Positions 43,611-51,343 of a stretch of 64,000 nt of DNA are shown one piece after another. This DNA comes from SLFH01 sp050486265. Lineage in GTDB: Bacteria; Planctomycetota; Phycisphaerae; Phycisphaerales; UBA1924. Under the pieces are notes generated by a model. That model worked only from the letters and a program-made list of their open reading frames with translations. It was not told where the DNA came from and did no database searches. How positions within the stretch are numbered: position 1 is the stretch's first letter; each line of letters opens with the position of its first letter. Made by a program: the position numbers and the translations under genes. Location: positions 248,001 to 312,000 of the forward strand of contig JBJHCY010000005.1 in NCBI GenBank assembly GCA_050486265.1, written 5' to 3'.

Positions 43611-44957
43611 GTGAAGAAGACTCAGAACCCCAGTCGTGGAATCGCGCTTGGCGTGCTCGGCCCCGCCGCCCTTGTGGCGTTGAGCGGGTGCGTGCACCAG
43701 CCGGCCGGTGATGCCTCCTCGAACAAGTGGCAGGACCAGTGGCACAGCCCCGTGCAGGAAGACGCGGTCGTGGCGGACGGCGAGACGCGCCCGGGTCTGA
43801 TGGGCTCCCGGATCAGCCAGCCTGACCGTTCTGCACGGAACGAGTTCGGCTCGGGCGGTTCTGCAAGGTTCATGATGGCCAGCCACGCGGTGCAGCCGGT
43901 CTCCGAGCAGCACCCCGAGCCGCCATTGAGCGGGGCGACGCTGGGGATGTTCCCCGAGCGGCTGAGCCCGACGGGTGTGGGCGGGGCGGCGCCGATGACG
44001 GGGCGCGAGGAATCCGCCAATGTCACGCAGGTGACCTTCTCGGATGTGGGCGCGGCGTTCGACCCGGTGGTGAGCCGCGACGGCTCGACGATCGTGTTCG
44101 CCAGCACCCAGCACCGCGAGACGAGCGACATCTATCTGAAGCGTTTCGGCCAGAATGTGGTGACGCAGCTGACCGACGACGAGTCGGACGACGCGATGCC
44201 CGCGATCAGCCCGGACGGTCAGCGGATCGCGTTTGCGAGCAACCGGGACGGGTACTGGAACATCTATGTGATGCCGTCGACGGGGGGGCGTCCGGTGCAG
44301 ATCACTTCTGATCGTGCGCACTGCGTGCATCCGTCGTGGTCGCCCGACGGTCGGCAGCTCGTGTACACGCGTCTGGGTCGTGTTTCGGGGCGTTGGGAGC
44401 TCTGGGTCGCGGATTTGACCAACAGTCCGGTGTCGCACTTCATCGGGTACGGGCTGTTCCCGAAGTGGTCGCCGGTGGCGGGGAACGGGGCGAACGGCGC
44501 CGACCGGATCCTGTTCCAGCGGGCGCGCGAGCGTGACGAGCGGGCTTTCGGCGTCTGGACGCTGGACTACAAGGACGGGCACGCGTCGAACGCGACACAG
44601 ATCGCCGCTTCGGCCGACGCGGCGCTGATCAACCCGACCTGGTCGCCCGACGGGCGTCGGATCCTGTTTTCGAGCATCCCCAACGACGGGAGCTGGGCGA
44701 CGAACCCGGGCACGCGTCCGACTAGCGCGAGCCTGTACATGGTCGATGTGAACGGGTCGAACCTGGTCCGGCTGACCTCCGGTCGGACGGTCGACCTGAT
44801 GCCGGCGTGGGGGTCGGACGGGACGGTGTACTTCTCGTCGAACCGCGGCGGCGCGGAAAACCTGTGGGCGCTGAACATCACCCCGGCGGTCGAGCTGGCC
44901 CGGCAGATGGCCGGCGAGAGCGGCCCCGCGGTGGCGGGCGTGCCCGAGAACGACTGA
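43611..44957 (+). CDS. TolB-like beta-propeller lipoprotein (PD40 repeats)
   Basis: Lipoprotein of 448 residues. The signal peptide has lipobox LSGC (Cys27). From about residue 140 there is a six-bladed TolB-type propeller: VVSRDGSTIVFAST, AISPDGQRIAFASNRDG, SWSPDGRQLVYTR and TWSPDGRRILFSS are PD40/WD40-like repeats. TolB helps keep the outer membrane tethered in the Tol-Pal system, but no tol or pal gene is nearby. The role is therefore general: a periplasmic or surface propeller. GTG start at 43611 with GGAG seven bases upstream. The next gene, also a lipoprotein, follows 77 bases later. Confidence 0.85.
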   Translation: MKKTQNPSRGIALGVLGPAALVALSGCVHQPAGDASSNKWQDQWHSPVQEDAVVADGETRPGLMGSRISQPDRSARNEFGSGGSARFMMASHAVQPVSEQHPEPPLSGATLGMFPERLSPTGVGGAAPMTGREESANVTQVTFSDVGAAFDPVVSRDGSTIVFASTQHRETSDIYLKRFGQNVVTQLTDDESDDAMPAISPDGQRIAFASNRDGYWNIYVMPSTGGRPVQITSDRAHCVHPSWSPDGRQLVYTRLGRVSGRWELWVADLTNSPVSHFIGYGLFPKWSPVAGNGANGADRILFQRARERDERAFGVWTLDYKDGHASNATQIAASADAALINPTWSPDGRRILFSSIPNDGSWATNPGTRPTSASLYMVDVNGSNLVRLTSGRTVDLMPAWGSDGTVYFSSNRGGAENLWALNITPAVELARQMAGESGPAVAGVPEND

Positions 44958-45034
44958 ACCCCTGCCCGCGGCGACGCGGGCGAGCGAACCAGATGCGGCG
45001 GGGTGGAACCCCGTTTGCGAATCGGCAGGACGCC

Positions 45035-45820
45035 ATGAAAACCGTACAGACCATGCTCGGCCGTTGGATCGTCTGCGCTCTTGTGCTGGCGACGCTGCTC
45101 CCGCTCCTTGGCTGTGAGTCGGGGCCCAGGCAGCGGCGGCTTGTGCCCCCCACCGTCACGGTGTCGCCCTACAGCACCGCGGGCGGGGACCTGCTGTTTG
45201 CGGTCGTCCCGCCTCGGAACGAGTCGGGGGTCGGGAGCGTTGACACGATGCGGGTCGGCGACGCGATCGTCGGGGCGGTGGCGCAGGTGAACGGGCTTCG
45301 TTGCCTTCCTCTGAACCGGACGGTTGAGGCGATGCGGGCGGAGGGGCTCGGATCGGTGACGACGCCGGAGGAGGCGAGGCTGCTGGCCGACCGGCTCGGG
45401 GTCGACGGGCTCCTGCTCGGGTCGGTGACGGCCTTCGACCCTTACAACCCGCCGACCCTCGGGCTGTCGCTGGCCCTCTTGGGGCGGACGCAGTCGATGG
45501 CGACGCCCGCCTCCGGCGTGGATGCGAGGAGTTTGCGGTACCAGCCGACGGAATGGAACTACTTCCCCGATTCGCGGTTCGCCGACGGCCCGGCCTCGGC
45601 GATCAGCGAACACCTCGACGCGCGTCGGCACGACATCCAGATGGCGATCCGGTCGCACGCGAGGGGGCGTGACGACGAGCGTTACCCGCTGGGTTGGGAG
45701 CGCTACATGCTGAGCATGGAGTTGTACACGGAGTTCGCCGCGGCGTTCGCGGTGGCCCGCCTGCTGGACGCGGAAGCGGCCCGGCTGGCGCGGAGTGAAC
45801 GGCAGTTGTCAGGCCGTTGA
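45035..45820 (+). CDS. Lipoprotein with CsgG/FlgO-like fold, hypothetical
   Basis: 261 residues; signal peptide with lipobox LLGC (Cys27). The core LFAVVPPRNESG, then an alternating pattern with VGDAIVGAVAQVNGLRCLPL and ADRLGVDGLLLGSVTAFDPY, resembles CsgG/FlgO/LPP20-type domains that form or line outer-membrane pores. No pore-forming segment is evident. The start at 45035 has AGGA six bases upstream. Probably co-transcribed with the TolB-like gene. Function inferred only at fold level. Confidence 0.65.
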   Translation: MKTVQTMLGRWIVCALVLATLLPLLGCESGPRQRRLVPPTVTVSPYSTAGGDLLFAVVPPRNESGVGSVDTMRVGDAIVGAVAQVNGLRCLPLNRTVEAMRAEGLGSVTTPEEARLLADRLGVDGLLLGSVTAFDPYNPPTLGLSLALLGRTQSMATPASGVDARSLRYQPTEWNYFPDSRFADGPASAISEHLDARRHDIQMAIRSHARGRDDERYPLGWERYMLSMELYTEFAAAFAVARLLDAEAARLARSERQLSGR

Positions 45821-45855
45821 TTGTTTCGGCCTTTTGCGGAGCGTGCCCTGTTTTG

Positions 45856-45893
45856 GGGTAAGCACCCCACAAAACCGATCCGAAGGCGGATCG
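45856..45893. other. Tandem hairpins before the recombinase gene
   Basis: An imperfect hairpin (TTTTGGGG...CCCCACAAAA) is followed directly by a perfect one, CGATCCG-AAGG-CGGATCG (45876-45893). There is no T-run after them; AT-rich TATAGACACTTAT follows at 45900-45912. They may be a terminator for the lipoprotein gene or a control element for the recombinase. Confidence 0.5.
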
Positions 45894-45954
45894 AGGGCGT
45901 ATAGACACTTATCGGCCCGGCCGTTCGGCGGGCCTTGATGCGGAGTTGTTCGGC

Positions 45955-46980
45955 ATGTCCACCCTGAGACTGACAGACGCCTTTGGCGAATACCTGACCG
46001 ACGAGCGGCACTTCAGCCCCTACACGGCCAGGTGCTACAGCGCCGATCTGCGCCAGTTTGTCGAGTTCCTGCGCCGTGAGTTCAACATCGACGCGGCGCC
46101 GGAGGCCGAGGACGAGGCGTACAAGGCGCGCAGGGAGGGGCGGAAGCCTTCCTCGGATGTCGCCGGCCGGATCGAGCCGAAGACGGTGACCGAACTGATC
46201 TCCAGCGCGGACGCGGACATGATCCGCGCGTTCCTGGCGCACCTGAGCGAGCAGAACTACTCGCCGGCGACGATGGCGAGGAAGATCGCGACGCTGCGTT
46301 CGTTCTACAAGTGGGCGGAGCGGCGGAGCCTGAGCGACACGAACCCGATGACGCTGATCCGGACGCCGCGCCAGGCCAAGCGTCTGCCCAAGGCGATCAC
46401 GGTCGAGCAGGTCGAGCAGTTGCTTTCGTCGCCCGACGAGCACGATGTGCTCGGGCTGCGCGACCGGGCGATGCTCGAGACGCTGTACTCGACGGGCATC
46501 CGCGTGAGCGAGCTCGTCGGCCTGCATTACAAGGATCTTGACATCGAGGGCGAGGCGTTGCATGTCAGGGGCAAGGGCAAGAAGGAGCGGCTTGTGCCCT
46601 TGGGCACCCACGCGTTGACGGCGATCGCACGCTACATCGAGAAGGTGCGTGCCGACCGCCGGTTCGCCGCGATCTGGCAAGAGAACCCCGAGAATGCGCC
46701 GTTGTTCATCAACAAGCACGGCGGGCGGCTGAGTTCGCGTTCGGTCCGCCGGAAGCTGGACAAGTACCTGCGCCAGGTGGGGCTGGACCCGTCGATCTCG
46801 CCGCACACGCTGCGTCACTCGTTCGCGACGCATCTGCTCGAGCGCGGGGCGGACCTTCGTTCGGTGCAGGAGCTTCTCGGGCACCAGTCGCTGAGCACGA
46901 CGCAGGTGTACACGCACCTGACGACGCGCGGCGTGCAGGATTCTTACAACAAGGCCCACCCGAGGGCCGAGGCGGGCTGA
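45955..46980 (+). CDS. XerC/XerD-family tyrosine recombinase
   Basis: Site-specific recombinase, 341 residues, probably resolving chromosome dimers at dif. All catalytic residues are visible: R183 (STGIRVSEL), K208 in the RGKGKKER beta-hairpin, H284 and R287 (HTLRHSF), H310 (LGHQ) and Tyr319 (VYTH). The N-terminal SAM-like DNA-binding domain carries a charged insertion at about residues 45-77, which makes it longer than E. coli XerC/D (about 298). The start at 45955 (MSTLRL) has GGAG nine bases upstream. It stands as a core gene and not as an island integrase. XerC and XerD cannot be told apart here. Confidence 0.9.
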   Translation: MSTLRLTDAFGEYLTDERHFSPYTARCYSADLRQFVEFLRREFNIDAAPEAEDEAYKARREGRKPSSDVAGRIEPKTVTELISSADADMIRAFLAHLSEQNYSPATMARKIATLRSFYKWAERRSLSDTNPMTLIRTPRQAKRLPKAITVEQVEQLLSSPDEHDVLGLRDRAMLETLYSTGIRVSELVGLHYKDLDIEGEALHVRGKGKKERLVPLGTHALTAIARYIEKVRADRRFAAIWQENPENAPLFINKHGGRLSSRSVRRKLDKYLRQVGLDPSISPHTLRHSFATHLLERGADLRSVQELLGHQSLSTTQVYTHLTTRGVQDSYNKAHPRAEAG

Positions 46981-47077
46981 GCGGGGCTGAGCTCACGCTC
47001 GGCGGGGCGTTGGGTGTGGGGCGCAGGGCGAGGCGGCCTGAACCGAAGCTCGGCCCGAAGAAAACTCAGATCGATCG

Positions 47078-48334
47078 TCATCGCCCGGCGCCGCGTCGTC
47101 CAGACACGGCCCGGGCGATTTCTTGCGCCAGTTCGGCCTCCTGGCCTGCGCGCCCCGCGAGCTCGATGACGGCGAGGAGTTCGCCGGTGGGTGCGACGAC
47201 GGCGATGCAGGCTTTGGAGCCGGGGGCGAAGCGATCGATGGTCAGGCGGGATGAGACCGCCCAGAGCAGCTCGCGCCGGGGCTCGTCGTCGTCCCTTATG
47301 CGCGAGGCGGTCGAGCGCAGGCGTTCTGCGGAGAAGCCCGAGAGGTCGAAGACACCAAGCACGCGAGCCCCGGCCCTGACGCCGAGGGTTCGCTCTGCGA
47401 TCGCGAACGCCGCGAGCGCGGTCCGCGTCTCGTTGATTCGGGACTGCGCTTCGGGGTCGGCAGCGGGGCCTGCGCGGAAGCAGACGAGCACGAGGTGGCG
47501 GGCGGAAGCGCCTTCGCCGAGTTCGCCTTTGAGCGTCCACGCCTGAAACGACTCCGTCTGGAGGCTCAGATCTGGGAAGGGGTCTCCCGGGCGGATGTCC
47601 GAGGGCCTCGGGCGGAGGCCGGCGATCGAGGAGAGGCGGCGCCGGCCTTCTGTGGGCGTGCGCCAGGAGGCGGGGCGGCCGGGCTCGATCTGGTCGGTCG
47701 TCAGGCGGAGGATGACGGCGCCGCCGGGCGAGGGCCAGGAGGCTTCGAGCCTCGAGATGCGCCCCGACTGGTTGTCGATGCGGAGGGTGGCCGAGCCGCC
47801 GTCGGGCGTGCGCCCGAAGACGACGGATTCGTGGCCCGAGACGCTGCGGTCTGAAGCGCCGTGCCATCGCACGCCGGGGAGAAGGTTTCGGAGGAGGCGG
47901 CCGTCGGCGTCGAAGGCGAGTTCTGCCTGCGGGATCGGCGTGGGCGGGAGGATCCCGGCGACCGAGGCGATCGAGAGCGGGCCCTCGAAGTTCCAGCGGA
48001 CGAAGGCCGAAGGGTCGCCCTCGTGGATCGCTTCGGCGAAACCGGTGACGCCGTCGCTCTGGGCGAAGACGACGAGCGGCCCGAGTTCGAGGCGGAGCCT
48101 GTCGGGCTCTGTGCCCGCGCCGGCGGCGACGCGGATGATGAGTTCCGAGCGGGCGACGCCCTCGGGCGCTTCGACCTCGATGCTGACGCGTTCGGCGAGA
48201 GGGCCGGTGCGATAGGACTCCGAGAGCGCCTTGAGCATCGCGTCGGGGACTGCGAGCGCTTGGGAGGCCAGAAAGAGCAGCGGCGCGACGGCGAGGGTCT
48301 TTGCGAAACTGGGAGTGCGGCCGATCGGCTTCAT
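47078..48334 (-). CDS. Secreted protein with LolA-like and Cys-poor thioredoxin-like domains
   Basis: 418 residues with a signal peptide (ending QALA-VP). Residues about 30-230 look like an all-beta domain reminiscent of LolA/outer-membrane lipoprotein-sorting proteins. From about 265 on, IRPGDPFPDLSLQTE and the following LVLVCFRAG resemble an AhpC/thioredoxin-like domain, but the CxxC active site is missing; only one Cys is in that region. The ATG overlaps the folK stop by four bases (ATGA), so translation is coupled to folK. Function unknown. Confidence 0.65.
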   Translation of the reverse strand: MKPIGRTPSFAKTLAVAPLLFLASQALAVPDAMLKALSESYRTGPLAERVSIEVEAPEGVARSELIIRVAAGAGTEPDRLRLELGPLVVFAQSDGVTGFAEAIHEGDPSAFVRWNFEGPLSIASVAGILPPTPIPQAELAFDADGRLLRNLLPGVRWHGASDRSVSGHESVVFGRTPDGGSATLRIDNQSGRISRLEASWPSPGGAVILRLTTDQIEPGRPASWRTPTEGRRRLSSIAGLRPRPSDIRPGDPFPDLSLQTESFQAWTLKGELGEGASARHLVLVCFRAGPAADPEAQSRINETRTALAAFAIAERTLGVRAGARVLGVFDLSGFSAERLRSTASRIRDDDEPRRELLWAVSSRLTIDRFAPGSKACIAVVAPTGELLAVIELAGRAGQEAELAQEIARAVSGRRGAGR

Positions 48335-48858
48335 GGCTCAACGCTAGCGCCGCCGGTGCGGTCCGGCCCGTGCTCGGCTGAGCGGAGCAGGGCGTCGAGG
48401 AGCTGCGCGACGGTCGCGTCGTGCCCGGGGACGCGGAGATCGGCGGCGACCTCTGCGAGGGGCTTGAGGACGAAGAGCCGCTCGTGGAGTCTTGGGTGCG
48501 GGACGGTGAGGCCGGGCTCGTCGATGGTGCGGTCGGCGTAGAGGACGAGGTCGCAATCGAGTGTGCGTGGGCCCCATCGGTGTTCTGGGTCGCGGACTCT
48601 GCCCCGCTCGCGTTCGATCGCGAGGAGGGCGTCGAGGAGGTTGCGCGGGGCGAGTGCGGTCTGGATGCGGAGACAGGCGTTGAGGTAGTGGTCCTGGCCG
48701 GGCGGGCCGACGGGGGGTGTCTCGTGGATCATCGAGGCGGCGACGAGGCGGGTTTTCGGGAGCGACGCGATCGCCTCGGTCGCGGCTGCGATGTGGGCCC
48801 GCCGGTCGCCGAGGTTGGAACCGAGGGCGACGCAGGCGGTGACGGGCGGCTGGGGCAT
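48331..48858 (-). CDS. folK: 2-amino-4-hydroxy-6-hydroxymethyldihydropteridine pyrophosphokinase (HPPK)
   Basis: Folate-pathway kinase transferring pyrophosphate from ATP to 6-hydroxymethyl-dihydropterin, 175 residues. Visible motifs are VALGSNLGDRRAHI at the start, ETPPVGPPGQ..YLNACLRI, and the signature HRWGPRTLDCDLVLY with the metal-binding Asp pair, followed by HPRLHER. Normal length plus a short C-terminal tail. No folB or folP adjacent. Upstream lies the terminator of the sigma-factor gene. Confidence 0.95.
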   Translation of the reverse strand: MPQPPVTACVALGSNLGDRRAHIAAATEAIASLPKTRLVAASMIHETPPVGPPGQDHYLNACLRIQTALAPRNLLDALLAIERERGRVRDPEHRWGPRTLDCDLVLYADRTIDEPGLTVPHPRLHERLFVLKPLAEVAADLRVPGHDATVAQLLDALLRSAEHGPDRTGGASVEP

Positions 48859-48903
48859 CGGGTGATTGAAGGCGTGGGCCGCGGGCGCGGGAGCGAGCTG
48901 CTT

Positions 48904-48945
48904 TGAGAAAATAACACGGCGGCGGGCTTTGAGGGCCCGCCGCCG
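48904..48945 (-). terminator. Terminator of the flagellar sigma-factor gene
   Basis: A perfect 11-bp GC stem (CGGCGGCGGGC/GCCCGCCGCCG at 48917-48945) with a seven-base loop. Read on the minus strand it is followed by TGTTATTTTCTC. Confidence 0.85.
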
Positions 48946-48987
48946 GCTGGTTGCCTGGTTGTCGTGGCGTAGACCGCCCGTTGGTTC

Positions 48988-49845
48988 TTACTCGAACTCG
49001 CGCATGCGGTGCTGCATCTGCGCCTTGAGCCGGAGGAGGATGGATGAGTGCATCTGTGAGACGCGGCTCTCTGAGAGGTCGAGCGTGGCGCCGATTTCCT
49101 TCATGGTCATGCCCTCGTAGTAGTAGAGGATGACGATGAGTCGTTCGGCCCTGCTGAGGCCCTTGGTCATGAGGTCCTTGAGGTCTCTGCGCTGGACATC
49201 GCCGACGGGGTTGGCCTGGGTGGTGTCCTTGATGACATCGATCTCGTGGACATCCTTGTTGCCGTCGGACTGGAAGGCCTTGCGGCTGATGCTGATGGTC
49301 GAGACCGGGGAGCCGTCGCGGAGGTACTTCTCGAAGTCTTCCTGTGTGAGGCCGAGGTAGGCGCAGATCTCGGCGTCTGTGGCTCCGCGACCTGTCTCCA
49401 TCTCGATCTTGGTGCGTGCCTGCTCGATGCGTGCGGTGCGTTGGCGGACGAGGCGTGGGACCCAGTCCATGTGGCGGAGCTCGTCGAGGATGGCGCCGCG
49501 GATTCTGGTTGCGCAGTAGGTCTCGAACTTGACCTCTCGTTCGAGGTCGTAGGCGTCGATGGCGCCCATGAGGCCGAACATGCCGGCGCTCATAAGGTCG
49601 TCGATCTCGACCTCGTCTGGGAGTCTTGCGTAGATGCGCTCGGCGTTGTAGCGCACGAGCGGGATGAAGTGCTCCCACAAGTAGTTTCGGATGGTGACCG
49701 AGCGGGTCTTCTGGTATTCGTGCCAGACCTCCTCGATCGGGATCTCGTCGTATGGGGAGGGCGCTCTCGCGAGCTCCATATCCCGGGAGGCGTGCCTGAG
49801 CCTGCCCGAGCCGTAGGCCCGCGAAGAAGCTTTCAGTGTGGCCAT
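48988..49845 (-). CDS. fliA: FliA/WhiG-family flagellar sigma factor (sigma-28)
   Basis: Alternative RNA polymerase sigma factor for late flagellar genes, 285 residues. Region 2 reads NYLWEHFIPLVRYNAERIYA and DLMSAGMFGLMGAIDAYD. Region 3 includes RIRGAILDELRHMDWVPR. Region 4 contains LIVILYYYEGMTMKEIGATL and SESRVSQMHSSIL. The N-terminal 35 residues are longer than in E. coli FliA. The start at 49845 has AAGGAG seven bases upstream. It lies at the end of the flagellar cluster after flhF-flhG, as in many bacteria. No anti-sigma factor flgM was seen. Confidence 0.93.
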   Translation of the reverse strand: MATLKASSRAYGSGRLRHASRDMELARAPSPYDEIPIEEVWHEYQKTRSVTIRNYLWEHFIPLVRYNAERIYARLPDEVEIDDLMSAGMFGLMGAIDAYDLEREVKFETYCATRIRGAILDELRHMDWVPRLVRQRTARIEQARTKIEMETGRGATDAEICAYLGLTQEDFEKYLRDGSPVSTISISRKAFQSDGNKDVHEIDVIKDTTQANPVGDVQRRDLKDLMTKGLSRAERLIVILYYYEGMTMKEIGATLDLSESRVSQMHSSILLRLKAQMQHRMREFE

Positions 49846-49993
49846 CGGTCCGCTCCTTGACCTTTGTCGGCTCGATCACCCGCGAGAAAGCGGGAGTCGT
49901 TGTTCCTCGCCCGGTCTTCCCTGACCGGGCGTGGAGAGAATAGTGAATAACTCCGCTGCGCTCTACCGGCCTCCGCCCGAACGCACGCAAATT

Positions 49994-50317
49994 TCACGCC
50001 GCGGCGCCGGATTGTTCGCTCCGGCCCGCTTGAGAAGGCTCCGGGGTAGGGCGTTGCCCCAGCTCCGGAACAGGGTGGTCTTGCTCATACCTGTCAAGAA
50101 ACTCGCGAATTGCGTGGATCGCCATCGCCGCGAGGATGGATCCGACAAAGTAGCAGACTGCCATGGCGACCAGAGCGCGGAGCATGACCGTCGGGCCCGG
50201 GACGCCCGACGCCCAGCCCGCGACCAACGCCACGGCGTAGGCCGTAAGCGCGATACAGGCCGCGATGGCAGATCGTGGTTGCTGCACTTTCTCCCCGGAC
50301 CTTCGCCCGCGCCGCAC
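49994..50317 (-). CDS. Small two-helix membrane protein in flagellar cluster
   Basis: 107 residues with two hydrophobic helices (about 17-36 and 44-68) and a polar, Pro/Gln-rich tail. Unrecognised. GTG start at 50317; AGAGG abuts it, so the true start may be the GTG at 50287 with GGGGAG nearby. Its place between flhG and fliA and same strand suggest a flagellar or motility link, but there is no direct evidence. Confidence 0.5.
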   Translation of the reverse strand: MRRGRRSGEKVQQPRSAIAACIALTAYAVALVAGWASGVPGPTVMLRALVAMAVCYFVGSILAAMAIHAIREFLDRYEQDHPVPELGQRPTPEPSQAGRSEQSGAAA

Positions 50318-50351
50318 CTCTGACCGACGGGTCTTCGGCAGGAAACAGGCA

Positions 50352-51338
50352 TCACTTCACCCGGGCTCTGAAAACAGAGCGGTGATTTCGGCCGGACGGC
50401 CCGCTTGACCGTTGCAGACCGGACTGCGGTGCGGACGGGCGGGCGCCGAGCCCGCATTCATCGCACAAACCGCGTGCCAGCGACGCCCAGCCGAGCGCGG
50501 CGGGCGAGTCTTTGCGGAGGCAGACGAGCGGTTTGCGTGTTCTTACCGACTCCCCCACCGCTCCGTCCTTTGCGATCCAGCCGAGGAACGCGGGTCGGAA
50601 GCCCAGGAAGCGGTCGGCGACGCCGGCGATCCTGGCGTAGACCGCCGCGGCTTGCGCCTCGCTCTCTGCGAGATTTACGAGCACCCCCAATCGCGAAGGT
50701 CTGGGCACGCCCGCGGGGGCGCGGATGGTGACTTTGACCAGGGCGTAGGCGTCGGCGATGGAGGTCGGCTCTGGGCCGGTGACAACGACCGCGAGGTCCG
50801 CTGCGCCGACGACGGCTCGGACGCATGGGCCTATTCCCGCGCCCGCGTCGATGAGGATTGTGTCGCAGGCGCTGTCGAGCTCTGCGAGGCGCGAGGGCAG
50901 GCGTGCGCGGTCTGGCGAGCTGAGTTCGGCCATCGCGCCTGTCGGACCGGGGACGAGGGAGAAGCCGTAGGGCGTCGGACTGGCGAGGCGGTCGAGCGTG
51001 GAGTTGTTCCATGCGTCGAGGCGTCTGCGTGGGTTGACGCCGCAGAGGACATCGGCGTTCGCTGTGCCCATGTCTGCGTCGAGGAGTGTGACGCGGAGGC
51101 CGGCCTGGGCCATTGCTGCGGCGGTGTTGACGGCGGTGCAGGTCTTGCCGACGCCGCCCTTGCCCGATGCGAAGACGATGACGGGGACGGCGGGCCTGCG
51201 TGCTTCGTGGATCGTTGCGGGTGTTTCGGGGCGCGTTGCGCGGAGTGAATCGACAAGGTCGCGGAGGCGCGTGGCCTGGTCGTCGGACCTCGGCTGCGGC
51301 TCTGCGACGGACCGTGCTTGGTCGAGCAGGACGGCCAT
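50352..51338 (-). CDS. flhG: FlhG/YlxH MinD-like ATPase regulating flagellar number
   Basis: Cytoplasmic P-loop ATPase of the MinD/ParA family, 328 residues. The deviant Walker A is ASGKGGVGKTCTAVN (58-72), followed by LLDADMGTANADVLCGV and, later, DTILIDAGAGIG. FlhG restrains the number of flagella through FlhF. The C-terminal 40 residues are Ser/Arg-rich and may be disordered. The start at 51338 lies five bases after the flhF stop. The N-terminal 45 residues precede the ATPase domain and may contact FlhF, as in other bacteria. Confidence 0.92.
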   Translation of the reverse strand: MAVLLDQARSVAEPQPRSDDQATRLRDLVDSLRATRPETPATIHEARRPAVPVIVFASGKGGVGKTCTAVNTAAAMAQAGLRVTLLDADMGTANADVLCGVNPRRRLDAWNNSTLDRLASPTPYGFSLVPGPTGAMAELSSPDRARLPSRLAELDSACDTILIDAGAGIGPCVRAVVGAADLAVVVTGPEPTSIADAYALVKVTIRAPAGVPRPSRLGVLVNLAESEAQAAAVYARIAGVADRFLGFRPAFLGWIAKDGAVGESVRTRKPLVCLRKDSPAALGWASLARGLCDECGLGARPSAPQSGLQRSSGPSGRNHRSVFRARVK

Positions 51339-51343
51339 GATGG

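Noticed and set aside
41838..44582. 914-codon minus-strand frame
   Set aside because: Arg/Pro-rich translation typical of antisense frames in GC-rich DNA; it overlaps nuoC, a hypothetical gene and the TolB-like lipoprotein gene, which have clear motifs.
45955..46980. Tyrosine recombinase as integrase of a nearby island
   Set aside because: Composition matches the host, all Xer features are present, and no att sites or cargo lie next to it.
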